From: Pseudotabrizicola sp. | GTDB taxonomy: Bacteria; Pseudomonadota; Alphaproteobacteria; Rhodobacterales; Rhodobacteraceae | Length of the DNA stretch: 64,000 nt | Direction: 5' to 3' | NCBI RefSeq assembly: GCF_030684215.1 | Contig: NZ_JAUXOV010000063.1 | Coordinates: forward strand, 62,001-126,000 | Shown here: positions 56,152 through 64,000 of the stretch, piece after piece | Layout of the letters: every line of letters starts with the position of its first letter | How positions within the stretch are numbered: position 1 is the first letter of the stretch | Program-made: the position numbers and the translations under genes | The notes under the pieces: generated by a model | Databases searched by the model: none | What the model was told of the DNA's origin: nothing | What the model saw: the letters and a program-made list of their open reading frames with translations, nothing else

Positions 56152-56565
56152 TTATTCCGCCTCGGCTGCCTCGGTGCGGGCGTGGTCAGCAGCACCCTTG
56201 GCGTTCGGATCGCGATCCACGAATTCGATGATCGCCATCGGTGCCATATCGCCGTAGCGGAAGCCAGCCTTCAGCACTCGCACATAACCGCCGGCGCGGT
56301 CCTTGTAACGGGGGCCGAGGATCTCGAACAGACGTGCGGTGTGAATGTCCTGCTTTAGCTGCGAATGCGCCTGACGGCGAGCGTGCAGATCGCCGCGCTT
56401 TGCCAGTGTGATCAGCTTTTCAATGATCGGGCGCAGTTCTTTTGCTTTCGGCAGAGTGGTTTTGATCTGCTCGTGTTCAATCAGCGAACCAGCCATGTTA
56501 GCGAACATCGCTTTGCGGTGTTCATGGGTCCGGTTCAGTTTGCGGTAGCCGTTAGAGTGACGCAT
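56152..56565 (-). CDS. rplQ: 50S ribosomal protein L17
   Basis: A 137-residue L17: [20 protein letters not shown], then [20 protein letters not shown] and [19 protein letters not shown]. The C-terminal acidic tail ([13 protein letters not shown]) is common in alphaproteobacteria. It ends the alpha operon; rpoA precedes it with a REP in the gap. L17 lies near the exit tunnel. Confidence 0.97.
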   Translation of the reverse strand: MRHSNGYRKLNRTHEHRKAMFANMAGSLIEHEQIKTTLPKAKELRPIIEKLITLAKRGDLHARRQAHSQLKQDIHTARLFEILGPRYKDRAGGYVRVLKAGFRYGDMAPMAIIEFVDRDPNAKGAADHARTEAAEAE

Positions 56566-56678
56566 GGAAATTCTCCTGATCGCGTGTTTTGCTTTGTCCG
56601 GTGCGGCCTACGTGCGGCTACACTCACCTTGGGGCCTTGTGACCCATGTTTTCCCCGGCAGTCCGGGCATTTTTAGCG

Positions 56679-56700
56679 GTAGGGCGGGGTTCACCCCGCC
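56679..56700 (+). repeat. Solo REP between rpoA and rplQ
   Basis: An exact REP with core GGGCGGGGTTCACCCCGCC, 10 bp after the rpoA stop in the operon's 3' direction. No second REP is close. Confidence 0.9.
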
Positions 56701-56710
56701 CTTTTTGTTA

Positions 56711-57727
56711 TCAGAACTGGTCCTCAAAACGCTTGGCCAGATCCTCAATGTTCTCTGGTGGCCAGTCTTCGACTTCCATGCCCAGATGCAGACCCATGCC
56801 GGACAGCACTTCCTTGATTTCGTTCAAGGACTTGCGGCCAAAGTTCGGGGTGCGCAGCATTTCTGCTTCGGTTTTCTGGATCAGATCGCCGATATAGACG
56901 ATGTTGTCGTTCTTCAGGCAGTTGGCTGAGCGCACGGAAAGTTCCAGCTCGTCCACTTTCTTCAGAAGCAGCGGGTTGAATTCCAGACCCGCATCGACTT
57001 CGCCCAGTTTTGCCGATTCCGGCTCGTCGAAGTTGACGAAGATCGACAACTGGTCTTGCAGGATGCGCGCGGCATAGGCCACAGCGTCATCGGGCGTCAG
57101 CGAGCCGTCAGTTTCCACCTTCATCGTCAGCTTGTCATAGTCCAGCACCTGGCCCTCGCGGGTTGGCTGCACTTCGTAGCTGACCTTTTTCACCGGCGAA
57201 TAGATCGCATCAATCGGGATCAACCCGATCGGCGCATCTTCAGGGCGGTTCTTGTCGGCCGAGACATAGCCTTTGCCGGTGTTTACAGTGAGTTCCATGA
57301 ACACATCAGCGCCATCATCCAGGTGGCAGATCACATGTTCACGGTTCAGAATCTCGATGCCGTTCGACTCCGAGATATCGGCCGCCGTCACAACGCCCGG
57401 ACCCTTGGCCGAGATCGACAGGCGCTTTGGCCCCTCGACGTCCATCTTAATGGACACGCCTTTCAAGTTCAGCACGATGTCGGTCACGTCTTCGCGCACG
57501 CCAGCGACGCTGGAAAACTCGTGCAGCACATTGTCGATCTGCACGCTCGTGATGGCAGCGCCTTGCAGCGACGACATCAGCACGCGGCGCAGGGCGTTGC
57601 CCAGCGTCAGACCAAAGCCGCGCTCCAGCGGTTCGGCGATCACGGTCGCCACACGCGCCGCATCCGAGCCCGGTTTCACAACCAGTTGGGTCGGTTTGAT
57701 CAGTTCTTGCCAGTTCTTATGGATCAT
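56711..57727 (-). CDS. rpoA: DNA-directed RNA polymerase subunit alpha
   Basis: A 338-residue subunit. The N-terminal dimerisation domain has [20 protein letters not shown] and the C-terminal domain has [20 protein letters not shown] and [17 protein letters not shown]. It assembles the polymerase core and contacts activators. The operon continues to rplQ after a gap of about 145 bp that holds one REP. Confidence 0.97.
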   Translation of the reverse strand: MIHKNWQELIKPTQLVVKPGSDAARVATVIAEPLERGFGLTLGNALRRVLMSSLQGAAITSVQIDNVLHEFSSVAGVREDVTDIVLNLKGVSIKMDVEGPKRLSISAKGPGVVTAADISESNGIEILNREHVICHLDDGADVFMELTVNTGKGYVSADKNRPEDAPIGLIPIDAIYSPVKKVSYEVQPTREGQVLDYDKLTMKVETDGSLTPDDAVAYAARILQDQLSIFVNFDEPESAKLGEVDAGLEFNPLLLKKVDELELSVRSANCLKNDNIVYIGDLIQKTEAEMLRTPNFGRKSLNEIKEVLSGMGLHLGMEVEDWPPENIEDLAKRFEDQF

Positions 57728-57846
57728 GCTGTCGCCTCCATTCTTGTCCCATTGCCCATGTCCAGCAAGCGGTGGGACGCCCGAGGGTCCTAAAATGCCG
57801 AAATCGGGCCGTGCGACATCGCACGGCCCGACAGTATTTCAATCAA

Positions 57847-58242
57847 TCAGACGCGACGACGCTTTGGCGGGCGGCAGCCGTTGTGCGCCAGCGGGGTCAC
57901 GTCGCGGATCGAAGTGATGTTCAGACCAACAGCGGCCAGCGCGCGCAGCGCCGACTCGCGGCCCGAACCCGGACCCTGCACTTCAACCTCAACGGTCTTC
58001 ATGCCATGTTCCTGGGCCTTGCGGGCCGCATCTTCGGCAGCCATCTGGGCCGCATAAGGCGTCGACTTACGCGAGCCTTTGAAACCCATGGTGCCCGAGG
58101 ACGACCAAGAAATCGCATTGCCCTGAACGTCAGAGATCAGGATTTTGGTGTTGTTGAACGAAGAGTTCACATGAACCACGCCAGCGGCGATGTTCTTGCG
58201 CTCTTTTTTCTTGGTGCGGGATGCTTTGGTATCGCGTGCCAT
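57847..58242 (-). CDS. rpsK: 30S ribosomal protein S11
   Basis: A 131-residue S11: [40 protein letters not shown], and [15 protein letters not shown] at the end, the usual C-terminal signature. It binds 16S rRNA in the platform. It sits 119 bp before rpoA in the alpha operon. Confidence 0.97.
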   Translation of the reverse strand: MARDTKASRTKKKERKNIAAGVVHVNSSFNNTKILISDVQGNAISWSSSGTMGFKGSRKSTPYAAQMAAEDAARKAQEHGMKTVEVEVQGPGSGRESALRALAAVGLNITSIRDVTPLAHNGCRPPKRRRV

Positions 58243-58257
58243 ATCTGTCTGCTCCCC

Positions 58258-58626
58258 TTATTTCTTCTTGCCAGCGATGGCTTTTGCGGGGCCCTTGCGG
58301 GTACGAGCATTGGTATGGGTGCGCTGACCACGGACCGGAAGGCCCTTGCGGTGACGCAGGCCGCGATAGCAGCCCAGATCCATCAGACGCTTGATGTTCA
58401 TCGACGTTTCACGACGCAGATCACCTTCAACGGTGAAGTTCGCATCGATGAATTCGCGGATTGCCAGAATTTCGGCATCCGAGAGCTGATTTACGCGGCG
58501 AGCGCGATCAATCTTGAGCGACTCGCAGATGGCTTCAGCATTGGTCGAGCCAATACCGGTGATGTAGGTCAGGGCGATCGGAACCCGCTTTTGGGTCGGA
58601 ATGTTAACGCCAGCAATACGTGCCAA
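58258..58626 (-). CDS. rpsM: 30S ribosomal protein S13
   Basis: A 122-residue S13: [37 protein letters not shown], then [20 protein letters not shown] and [11 protein letters not shown]. It contacts the large subunit and P-site tRNA. The start is 178 bp after the adk stop, and rpsK follows 15 bp later. Confidence 0.97.
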   Translation of the reverse strand: MARIAGVNIPTQKRVPIALTYITGIGSTNAEAICESLKIDRARRVNQLSDAEILAIREFIDANFTVEGDLRRETSMNIKRLMDLGCYRGLRHRKGLPVRGQRTHTNARTRKGPAKAIAGKKK

Positions 58627-58803
58627 ACGTGTGTCCTTTTCAATGTTGCGGTTCCGTGGTGCCAGAACCTTTTTTCACAACTCCGTCAGGGCAATGCCCT
58701 TCTGGGTCTAATCCCGATTGAGGGAGACCCCGGCACGATTCCATACCGGGACGCTGTGCTTTATGGGCAAATGCTGCGCCCGTCAAGGGCAGCGGCGGTG
58801 TTT

Positions 58804-59388
58804 TCATGGTTTGTCAAGAATTTTCGCTATATCCGCGCTGACACTGTCCATGGCGGCCAGACCATCCACGGACCGTAGCGCGCCCTTGGCATAGTAATAG
58901 CCGATCAGGGGGGCAGTATTCTTGTAATACTCGCGCAGACGCACCTCAAAAACCTCGGGCGTGTCATCCCGGCGAACCGGCTGGCCCTGCGCTGCAGCCT
59001 CGGCGGCACGCTTGACGATGCGGCCAACCAAGGCAGCATCATCCACGGCCAGTTCGATCACAGCATCCAGCGCCAGACCCTTTTGCGACAAAAGCGCGGC
59101 TAAGGCATCGGCTTGCTTCAGGGTGCGTGGAAAGCCGTCAAATATGAACCCGCCGGGCGCGCCCTGGGTCAGCTTTTCCTCGATCAGCCCGATCACGATG
59201 TCATCTGTGACAAGCGCGCCGCGCTCCATCACGTCGGCAACCTTGCGGCCCATTTCTGTGCCGCTGGTCTTTGCTTCGCGCAGCATATCGCCAGTCGACA
59301 GCTGCACCATCCCACGCGTATCGACCAGACGCTTGGCCTGCGTGCCCTTACCGGCCCCAGGAGGCCCCAAAAGAATGATGTTTGCCAT
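58804..59388 (-). CDS. adk: Adenylate kinase
   Basis: A 194-residue short-type kinase that interconverts ATP+AMP and 2 ADP. P-loop [15 protein letters not shown] lies at residues 6-20; [17 protein letters not shown] is the NMP/catalytic block. The zinc-binding LID domain is absent, so it is the short type common in alphaproteobacteria. It sits 3 bp after the secY stop. Confidence 0.96.
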   Translation of the reverse strand: MANIILLGPPGAGKGTQAKRLVDTRGMVQLSTGDMLREAKTSGTEMGRKVADVMERGALVTDDIVIGLIEEKLTQGAPGGFIFDGFPRTLKQADALAALLSQKGLALDAVIELAVDDAALVGRIVKRAAEAAAQGQPVRRDDTPEVFEVRLREYYKNTAPLIGYYYAKGALRSVDGLAAMDSVSADIAKILDKP

Positions 59389-59391
59389 GGG

Positions 59392-60750
<1,359 letters not shown>

Positions 60751-60859
60751 ATCCGGTCTCTTTCAAAGACAGCGCCGCCAAACCGTTCTCCGGTCGGCGG
60801 CGCGGGAAAACTAAAGGTGATGTAAGCGACCTGAGGGCCGCTCACAACTCCTATTTGGC

Positions 60860-61330
60860 TTACTCAGCCGCTGCCGCCGGAAGGGTGATCGACCCGCCAG
60901 CCGCTTTTATGGCCTCAACAGCCGCAGCCGACGCACCCGAGACAACCAGTTTCACAGCCGATTTGATCTCACCCTTGTTCAGGATGCGGATGCCGTCGCG
61001 CTTGTGGTTGGTCAGGCCAGCGGCCACCAGCATGTCTTCGGTCAGGTCAAGCTTGATGTCCAGCTTGCCGGCCTCGACAAATTTCTCAATCAGGCCAAGG
61101 TTGACGACGGCATACTCCTTGCGGTTCGGCTTGGTGAAGCCGCGCTTTGGAAGGCGACGGTACAGCGGCATCTGGCCGCCTTCGTATCCGCCAATCGCCA
61201 CGCCCGAACGCGATTTCTGGCCCTTGATACCGCGGCCAGCGGTCTTGCCCTTGCCCGAACCGGGGCCACGGGCGACGCGCTTTTGCTTCTTGTTCGCGCC
61301 ATCATTGTCACGAAGTTCATTCAGTTTCAT
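60860..61330 (-). CDS. rplO: 50S ribosomal protein L15
   Basis: A 156-residue L15: [61 protein letters not shown] chose the ATG at 61330; the earlier ATG at 61429 would add a Cys/Arg-rich stretch from the REP-containing gap. Secy follows 109 bp downstream. In nearly all bacteria rpmD precedes rplO directly; here ectC and REPs lie between. Confidence 0.97.
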   Translation of the reverse strand: MKLNELRDNDGANKKQKRVARGPGSGKGKTAGRGIKGQKSRSGVAIGGYEGGQMPLYRRLPKRGFTKPNRKEYAVVNLGLIEKFVEAGKLDIKLDLTEDMLVAAGLTNHKRDGIRILNKGEIKSAVKLVVSGASAAAVEAIKAAGGSITLPAAAAE

Positions 61331-61469
61331 GTCGCACTCTCCATCGCCGGAACATCCCCGCCTGCGACGGGAGGGGACAACACGGCATTTCTTGTTGATT
61401 CTGTAGCCACAGAGGGCCACTCGGGGCATATAATGGCTGTGGGGATGTTAGGCAAGCGGATTGGGGATT

Positions 61470-61491
61470 GGCAGGGTGAACCCCGCCCTAC
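61470..61491 (-). repeat. REP, minus sense, between ectC and rplO
   Basis: It reads GGCAGGGTGAACCCCGCCCT on the plus strand, one mismatch from the inverse REP. It lies 36 bp from the next copy in the opposite (everted) orientation. Confidence 0.88.
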
Positions 61492-61526
61492 CCATGCCCC
61501 AAGAATACGCCCAAAGCAAACCGGGC

Positions 61527-61548
61527 GTAGGGCGGGGTTCACCCCGCC
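61527..61548 (+). repeat. REP overlapping the ectC stop codon
   Basis: An exact REP (core GGGCGGGGTTCACCCCGCC). In the ectC sense, its GGGGTGAACCCC holds the TGA stop (61541-61539), so the last few bases of ectC come from the REP. Confidence 0.9.
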
Positions 61549-61925
61549 GCCGGATAGCTCCCCGAGGCGTCGTGTTTTTCCTGCCCGGTCAACGCAGGGG
61601 TGAAAACGCAGATGATCCGCATATCACCACGCTGTGCGCGTAGTATATGTTCTTCGTGCCGGTCCAGCACATAGACCGTGCCCGGCGACAGCGCGAACAC
61701 CTCGCCACTCGCCACATTCTGCACCTCGCCCTCTCCTTCGATGACGTAATTCGTCTCGACGTGGTTCTTGTAGTGCAACACCTGCTCGGACCCCTCCTTG
61801 CAGATCGTGTCATGCAAGGAATAGCCGAGGCCATCAGCGGCCAGCAAAATGCGGCGGCTCTCAAACGCGTCGCCCTTCACATGAGCAGAGGTGTTGAGGA
61901 TGGCGGCGAGGGAGCGGACGATCAT
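61539..61925 (-). CDS. ectC: L-ectoine synthase (solitary EctC)
   Basis: A 128-residue cupin with all key EctC residues by position: T40, Y52, E57, Y85 and H93. E57/Y85/H93 bind the catalytic iron in characterised EctC. Family text: SRRILLAADGLGYSLHDT, NYVIEGEGEVQNVASGEV, PGTVYVLDRHEEHILRAQ and CVFTPALTGQEKHD. EctC closes N-gamma-acetyl-diaminobutyrate to ectoine. No ectA, ectB or ectD is in the window. It lies in the spc operon between rpmD and rplO, with REPs on both sides; the stop comes from a REP. The true substrate or use is open. Confidence 0.88.
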   Translation of the reverse strand: MIVRSLAAILNTSAHVKGDAFESRRILLAADGLGYSLHDTICKEGSEQVLHYKNHVETNYVIEGEGEVQNVASGEVFALSPGTVYVLDRHEEHILRAQRGDMRIICVFTPALTGQEKHDASGSYPAAG

Positions 61926-62018
61926 GATGCGGCCTTTGGCAAATGCTTCACGGCCACCTTAGCCACCTTCGCGCAAAAGAAAACGCCCCAAGGTTTCCCT
62001 CGGGGCGCAATTCAAACG

Positions 62019-62040
62019 GCAGGGCGGGGTTCGCCCCGCC
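62019..62040 (+). repeat. REP between rpmD and ectC
   Basis: GCAGGGCGGGGTTCGCCCCG then CC: a REP with two changes from the consensus, ending 5 bp from the rpmD stop. Confidence 0.85.
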
Positions 62041-62045
62041 ATCCC

Positions 62046-62240
62046 TTAGCCGCGCTCTTCGATGATCTTCACAAGATGCGAGATCTTGTTGACCATGCCG
62101 CGCACGGAAGGTGTGTCTTCCAGCTCGCGGGTGCGGTTCATCTTGTTCAGGCCCAGACCCTTGAGGGTCGCGGTTTGAATGGCCGGGCGGCGGGCGGCAG
62201 AAGCCACCTGCTGCACAACAATGGTTTTCTTCTCGGTCAT
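62046..62240 (-). CDS. rpmD: 50S ribosomal protein L30
   Basis: A 64-residue L30: [40 protein letters not shown] and [19 protein letters not shown]. It follows rpsE by 2 bp. After its stop come a REP and ectC in place of rplO. Confidence 0.95.
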   Translation of the reverse strand: MTEKKTIVVQQVASAARRPAIQTATLKGLGLNKMNRTRELEDTPSVRGMVNKISHLVKIIEERG

Positions 62241-62242
62241 GA

Positions 62243-62812
62243 TCAGGCCTCCTGCACTTCAGCTTCGGGCTTCTTCAGGATCTCGGCCACCTTTTTACCG
62301 CGACGTGCGGCAACCTGGCGGGGCGAAGTCTCTGCTCTTAGACCGTCGATGGTGGCGCGGATCATGTTGTAGGGGTTCTGCGAGCCGATCGACTTCGCAA
62401 CAACGTCCTGGATCCCCAGCATCTCGAAGACGGCGCGCATTGGGCCACCGGCGATGATGCCGGTACCTGCAACGGCCGTGCGCATCACGACTTTTCCAGC
62501 GCCGTGGCGGCCTTCCATGTCGTGGTGCAGGGTCCGGCTGTCCTTCAGCGGCACACGGATCATCTGGCGCTTTGCCTGTTCCGTAGCCTTGCGGATTGCC
62601 TCCGGCACCTCTTTCGCTTTGCCCTTGCCGAAGCCTACGCGACCACGCTGGTCACCGACGACGACGAGTGCTGCAAAGCCAAAGCGCTTGCCGCCCTTGA
62701 CGGTTTTCGAAACACGGTTGATCGCGACCAGACGGTCAGCGAATTCGGGCGTTTCCTCACGGGAGTCCTGACGACGATCGCCGCCGCGGCCCCGATTTTC
62801 ACGTTCTGCCAT
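62243..62812 (-). CDS. rpsE: 30S ribosomal protein S5
   Basis: A 189-residue S5 from the ATG at 62812 ([13 protein letters not shown]). S5 domain text: [40 protein letters not shown] and [20 protein letters not shown]. It shapes mRNA entry and fidelity. An ATG two codons upstream (62818) is also possible. rplR lies just upstream and rpmD follows 2 bp later. Confidence 0.96.
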   Translation of the reverse strand: MAERENRGRGGDRRQDSREETPEFADRLVAINRVSKTVKGGKRFGFAALVVVGDQRGRVGFGKGKAKEVPEAIRKATEQAKRQMIRVPLKDSRTLHHDMEGRHGAGKVVMRTAVAGTGIIAGGPMRAVFEMLGIQDVVAKSIGSQNPYNMIRATIDGLRAETSPRQVAARRGKKVAEILKKPEAEVQEA

Positions 62813-62823
62813 ATCCAAACTCC

Positions 62824-63183
62824 TCAGAACTTCAGGCCGCCTTCACGGGCAGCGTCGGCCAAAGCCTTGATCTTACCGTGAAAGAGGAAACCACCACGAT
62901 CGAAATAGACGTCTTCGACCCCTGCCTTCTTCGCCCGCTCTGCAATCGCAGCGCCGATTTTGGCCGCAGCCTCGACGTTGTTCTTGCCCATCAGACCCAG
63001 ATCTTTCTCCAACGTGGAGGCGGACGCAACGGTCACGCCTTTCACATCATCGATCAACTGGACGCTGATGTTCTTGGACGAACGATGAACCGAAAGGCGC
63101 AAGCGCCCGTTCGACATCGCCTTGATTTTGTTCCGGACGCGCAGGCGGCGCTTGAGGAACAGCTCTCTTTTGTTCAAAGCCAT
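62824..63183 (-). CDS. rplR: 50S ribosomal protein L18
   Basis: A 119-residue L18: [40 protein letters not shown] and [20 protein letters not shown]. It binds 5S rRNA. The start is 63183; a longer frame to 63333 would overlap rplF. Confidence 0.97.
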   Translation of the reverse strand: MALNKRELFLKRRLRVRNKIKAMSNGRLRLSVHRSSKNISVQLIDDVKGVTVASASTLEKDLGLMGKNNVEAAAKIGAAIAERAKKAGVEDVYFDRGGFLFHGKIKALADAAREGGLKF

Positions 63184-63193
63184 TTTGCCACCC

Positions 63194-63727
63194 TTACTTC
63201 TTCTTACCTTCTTTGCGGAAGATGTATTCATCCTTATAGCGGATGCCCTTGCCTTTATACGGCTCGGGCTTGCGCCATTCGCGGATGTTTGCTGCGACCT
63301 GACCAACAAGCTGCTGATCGATCCCTTCCACAACGATTTCGGTTTGCTTCGGAGACGTGACGGTCACGCCTGCCGGAACGGCGAAGTTGACTTCGTGGCT
63401 ATAGCCAAGCGACAGCTTCAGAATGTTGCCGTTAACTGCAGCACGGTAACCAACGCCCTGAATCTCAAGCTCTTTCTTGAAGCCGGTCGAAACGCCCTGA
63501 ACCAGGTTGTCCACCATGGACCGCGCCATGCCCCACTGTTGACGGGCGCGCTTCGAGGTGCCGCGTGGCGTCACCTTGATCTCTGCGCCGTCGATGGTGA
63601 TGGTCACATCGTCGGTAGCGGTAAAGCTGCGGGTGCCTTTCGGCCCCTTCACTTCGATGGTCTGGCCGGACACCGACGCCGAGACGCCACTGACCAAAGA
63701 GACGGGTTTCTTGCCGATACGAGACAT
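63194..63727 (-). CDS. rplF: 50S ribosomal protein L6
   Basis: A 177-residue L6: [20 protein letters not shown], then [40 protein letters not shown] and [24 protein letters not shown] lies about 5-8 nt before the ATG at 63727. rplR follows 10 bp later. Confidence 0.97.
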   Translation of the reverse strand: MSRIGKKPVSLVSGVSASVSGQTIEVKGPKGTRSFTATDDVTITIDGAEIKVTPRGTSKRARQQWGMARSMVDNLVQGVSTGFKKELEIQGVGYRAAVNGNILKLSLGYSHEVNFAVPAGVTVTSPKQTEIVVEGIDQQLVGQVAANIREWRKPEPYKGKGIRYKDEYIFRKEGKKK

Positions 63728-63737
63728 TGCACCCTCC

Positions 63738-64000
63738 TCAGAATACGGTGCAGAGCACTTCGCCACCAACATTGGCGGAGCGTGCAGCTGCATCGGACAT
63801 GACGCCTTTTGGCGTCGACACAATCGAAACACCGAGGCCGTTACGGACCGACGGGATTTCCTTGACGCCCATATACACACGGCGGCCCGGCTTCGATACG
63901 CGCTTGATTTCGCGGATCACAGGGGTGCCTTCGTAGTATTTGAGCGAGATCACGAATTCGCCCTGACCGTTTGCGGTCGGGTTCTTTTCGTAACCGCGGA
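63738..64000 (-). CDS. rpsH: 30S ribosomal protein S8, C-terminal part (runs off the window)
   Basis: The last 87 or so codons of S8: [60 protein letters not shown] then [20 protein letters not shown]. The start lies beyond base 64000. The block STxKGVMSDxxAR is the S8 signature. rplF follows 10 bp later. Confidence 0.96.
   Translation of the reverse strand, partial: RGYEKNPTANGQGEFVISLKYYEGTPVIREIKRVSKPGRRVYMGVKEIPSVRNGLGVSIVSTPKGVMSDAAARSANVGGEVLCTVF

Overview
The window is chromosomal DNA from an alphaproteobacterium, most likely a member of the Rhodobacteraceae (Roseobacter/Rhodobacter lineage). I judge this from gene content and not from a database search. The supporting genes are a BztABCD/Aap-type amino-acid ABC transporter, class I lysyl-tRNA synthetase, a fused ATP sulfurylase-APS kinase, DUF1150, DUF465 and Hint-domain proteins, an ATP12 chaperone, and ribosomal proteins of alphaproteobacterial type. 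The DNA is GC-rich and densely coded, and many neighbouring genes overlap by 1-4 bases (ATGA, TGATG). I see no prophage, integrase, CRISPR array or plasmid gene. Most of the window is core genome.

Layout. 0-2.4 kb: the N-terminus of glcD, a DUF599 membrane protein and a flavin amine oxidase. 2.4-9.2 kb: a four-gene operon on the minus strand (MoxR ATPase, DUF58, BatA/DUF4159 protein, VWA-like membrane protein). 9.3-14 kb: tRNA-Glu, a lytic transglycosylase, a UbiK-like factor, then lgt, a MidA-like methyltransferase and pgeF. 14-20 kb: an Lrp regulator divergent from trxB, a thioredoxin-fold/2OG-oxygenase fusion, a sat-cysC fusion. 20-24 kb: a Hint protein, DUF1150, hsp20, DUF465, purE and purK. 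24-31 kb: DUF4864, lysS (class I), a TerB-like protein, dacB, nadD, ettA and a broken RAYT transposase with its REP repeats. 31-35 kb: a tiny membrane protein, tRNA-Arg, a histidine kinase, a flavin disulfide oxidoreductase and a VTT membrane protein. 35.7-46 kb: rpmH, rnpA and yidD, then a minus-strand block (engB, MOSC, yidC, an EAL protein, ttcA, an SDR), then argB, a ferredoxin-like protein, sixA and small genes. 46-51 kb: the bztABCD transporter. 51-56 kb: atp12, rluC, rarA and a DegP/DegQ protease. 56-64 kb: the spc/alpha ribosomal operon read from rpsH to rplQ on the minus strand.

The most unusual features concern one repeat family. A 22-bp REP palindrome (core GGGCGGGGTTCACCCCGCC) occurs at least eight times. 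Two REPs form a pair inside the coding sequence of a RAYT (the transposase type linked to REPs). That RAYT also carries an in-frame TGA where I expect Trp, so it looks inactive. Other copies sit at gene junctions inside the ribosomal operon. There they flank a solitary ectoine synthase gene (ectC) wedged between rplO and rpmD, with no ectA or ectB in the window. REPs appear to supply the stop codons of both the RAYT and ectC.

Other points of note: the oxygenase fusion lacks the peroxidatic Cys; a long hairpin lies between rpmH and the body of rnpA; an apparent 6.7-kb inversion separates yidC-engB from rnpA-yidD and argB; and a sigma-32-like promoter precedes hsp20. All functional calls rest on reading the translated sequences.
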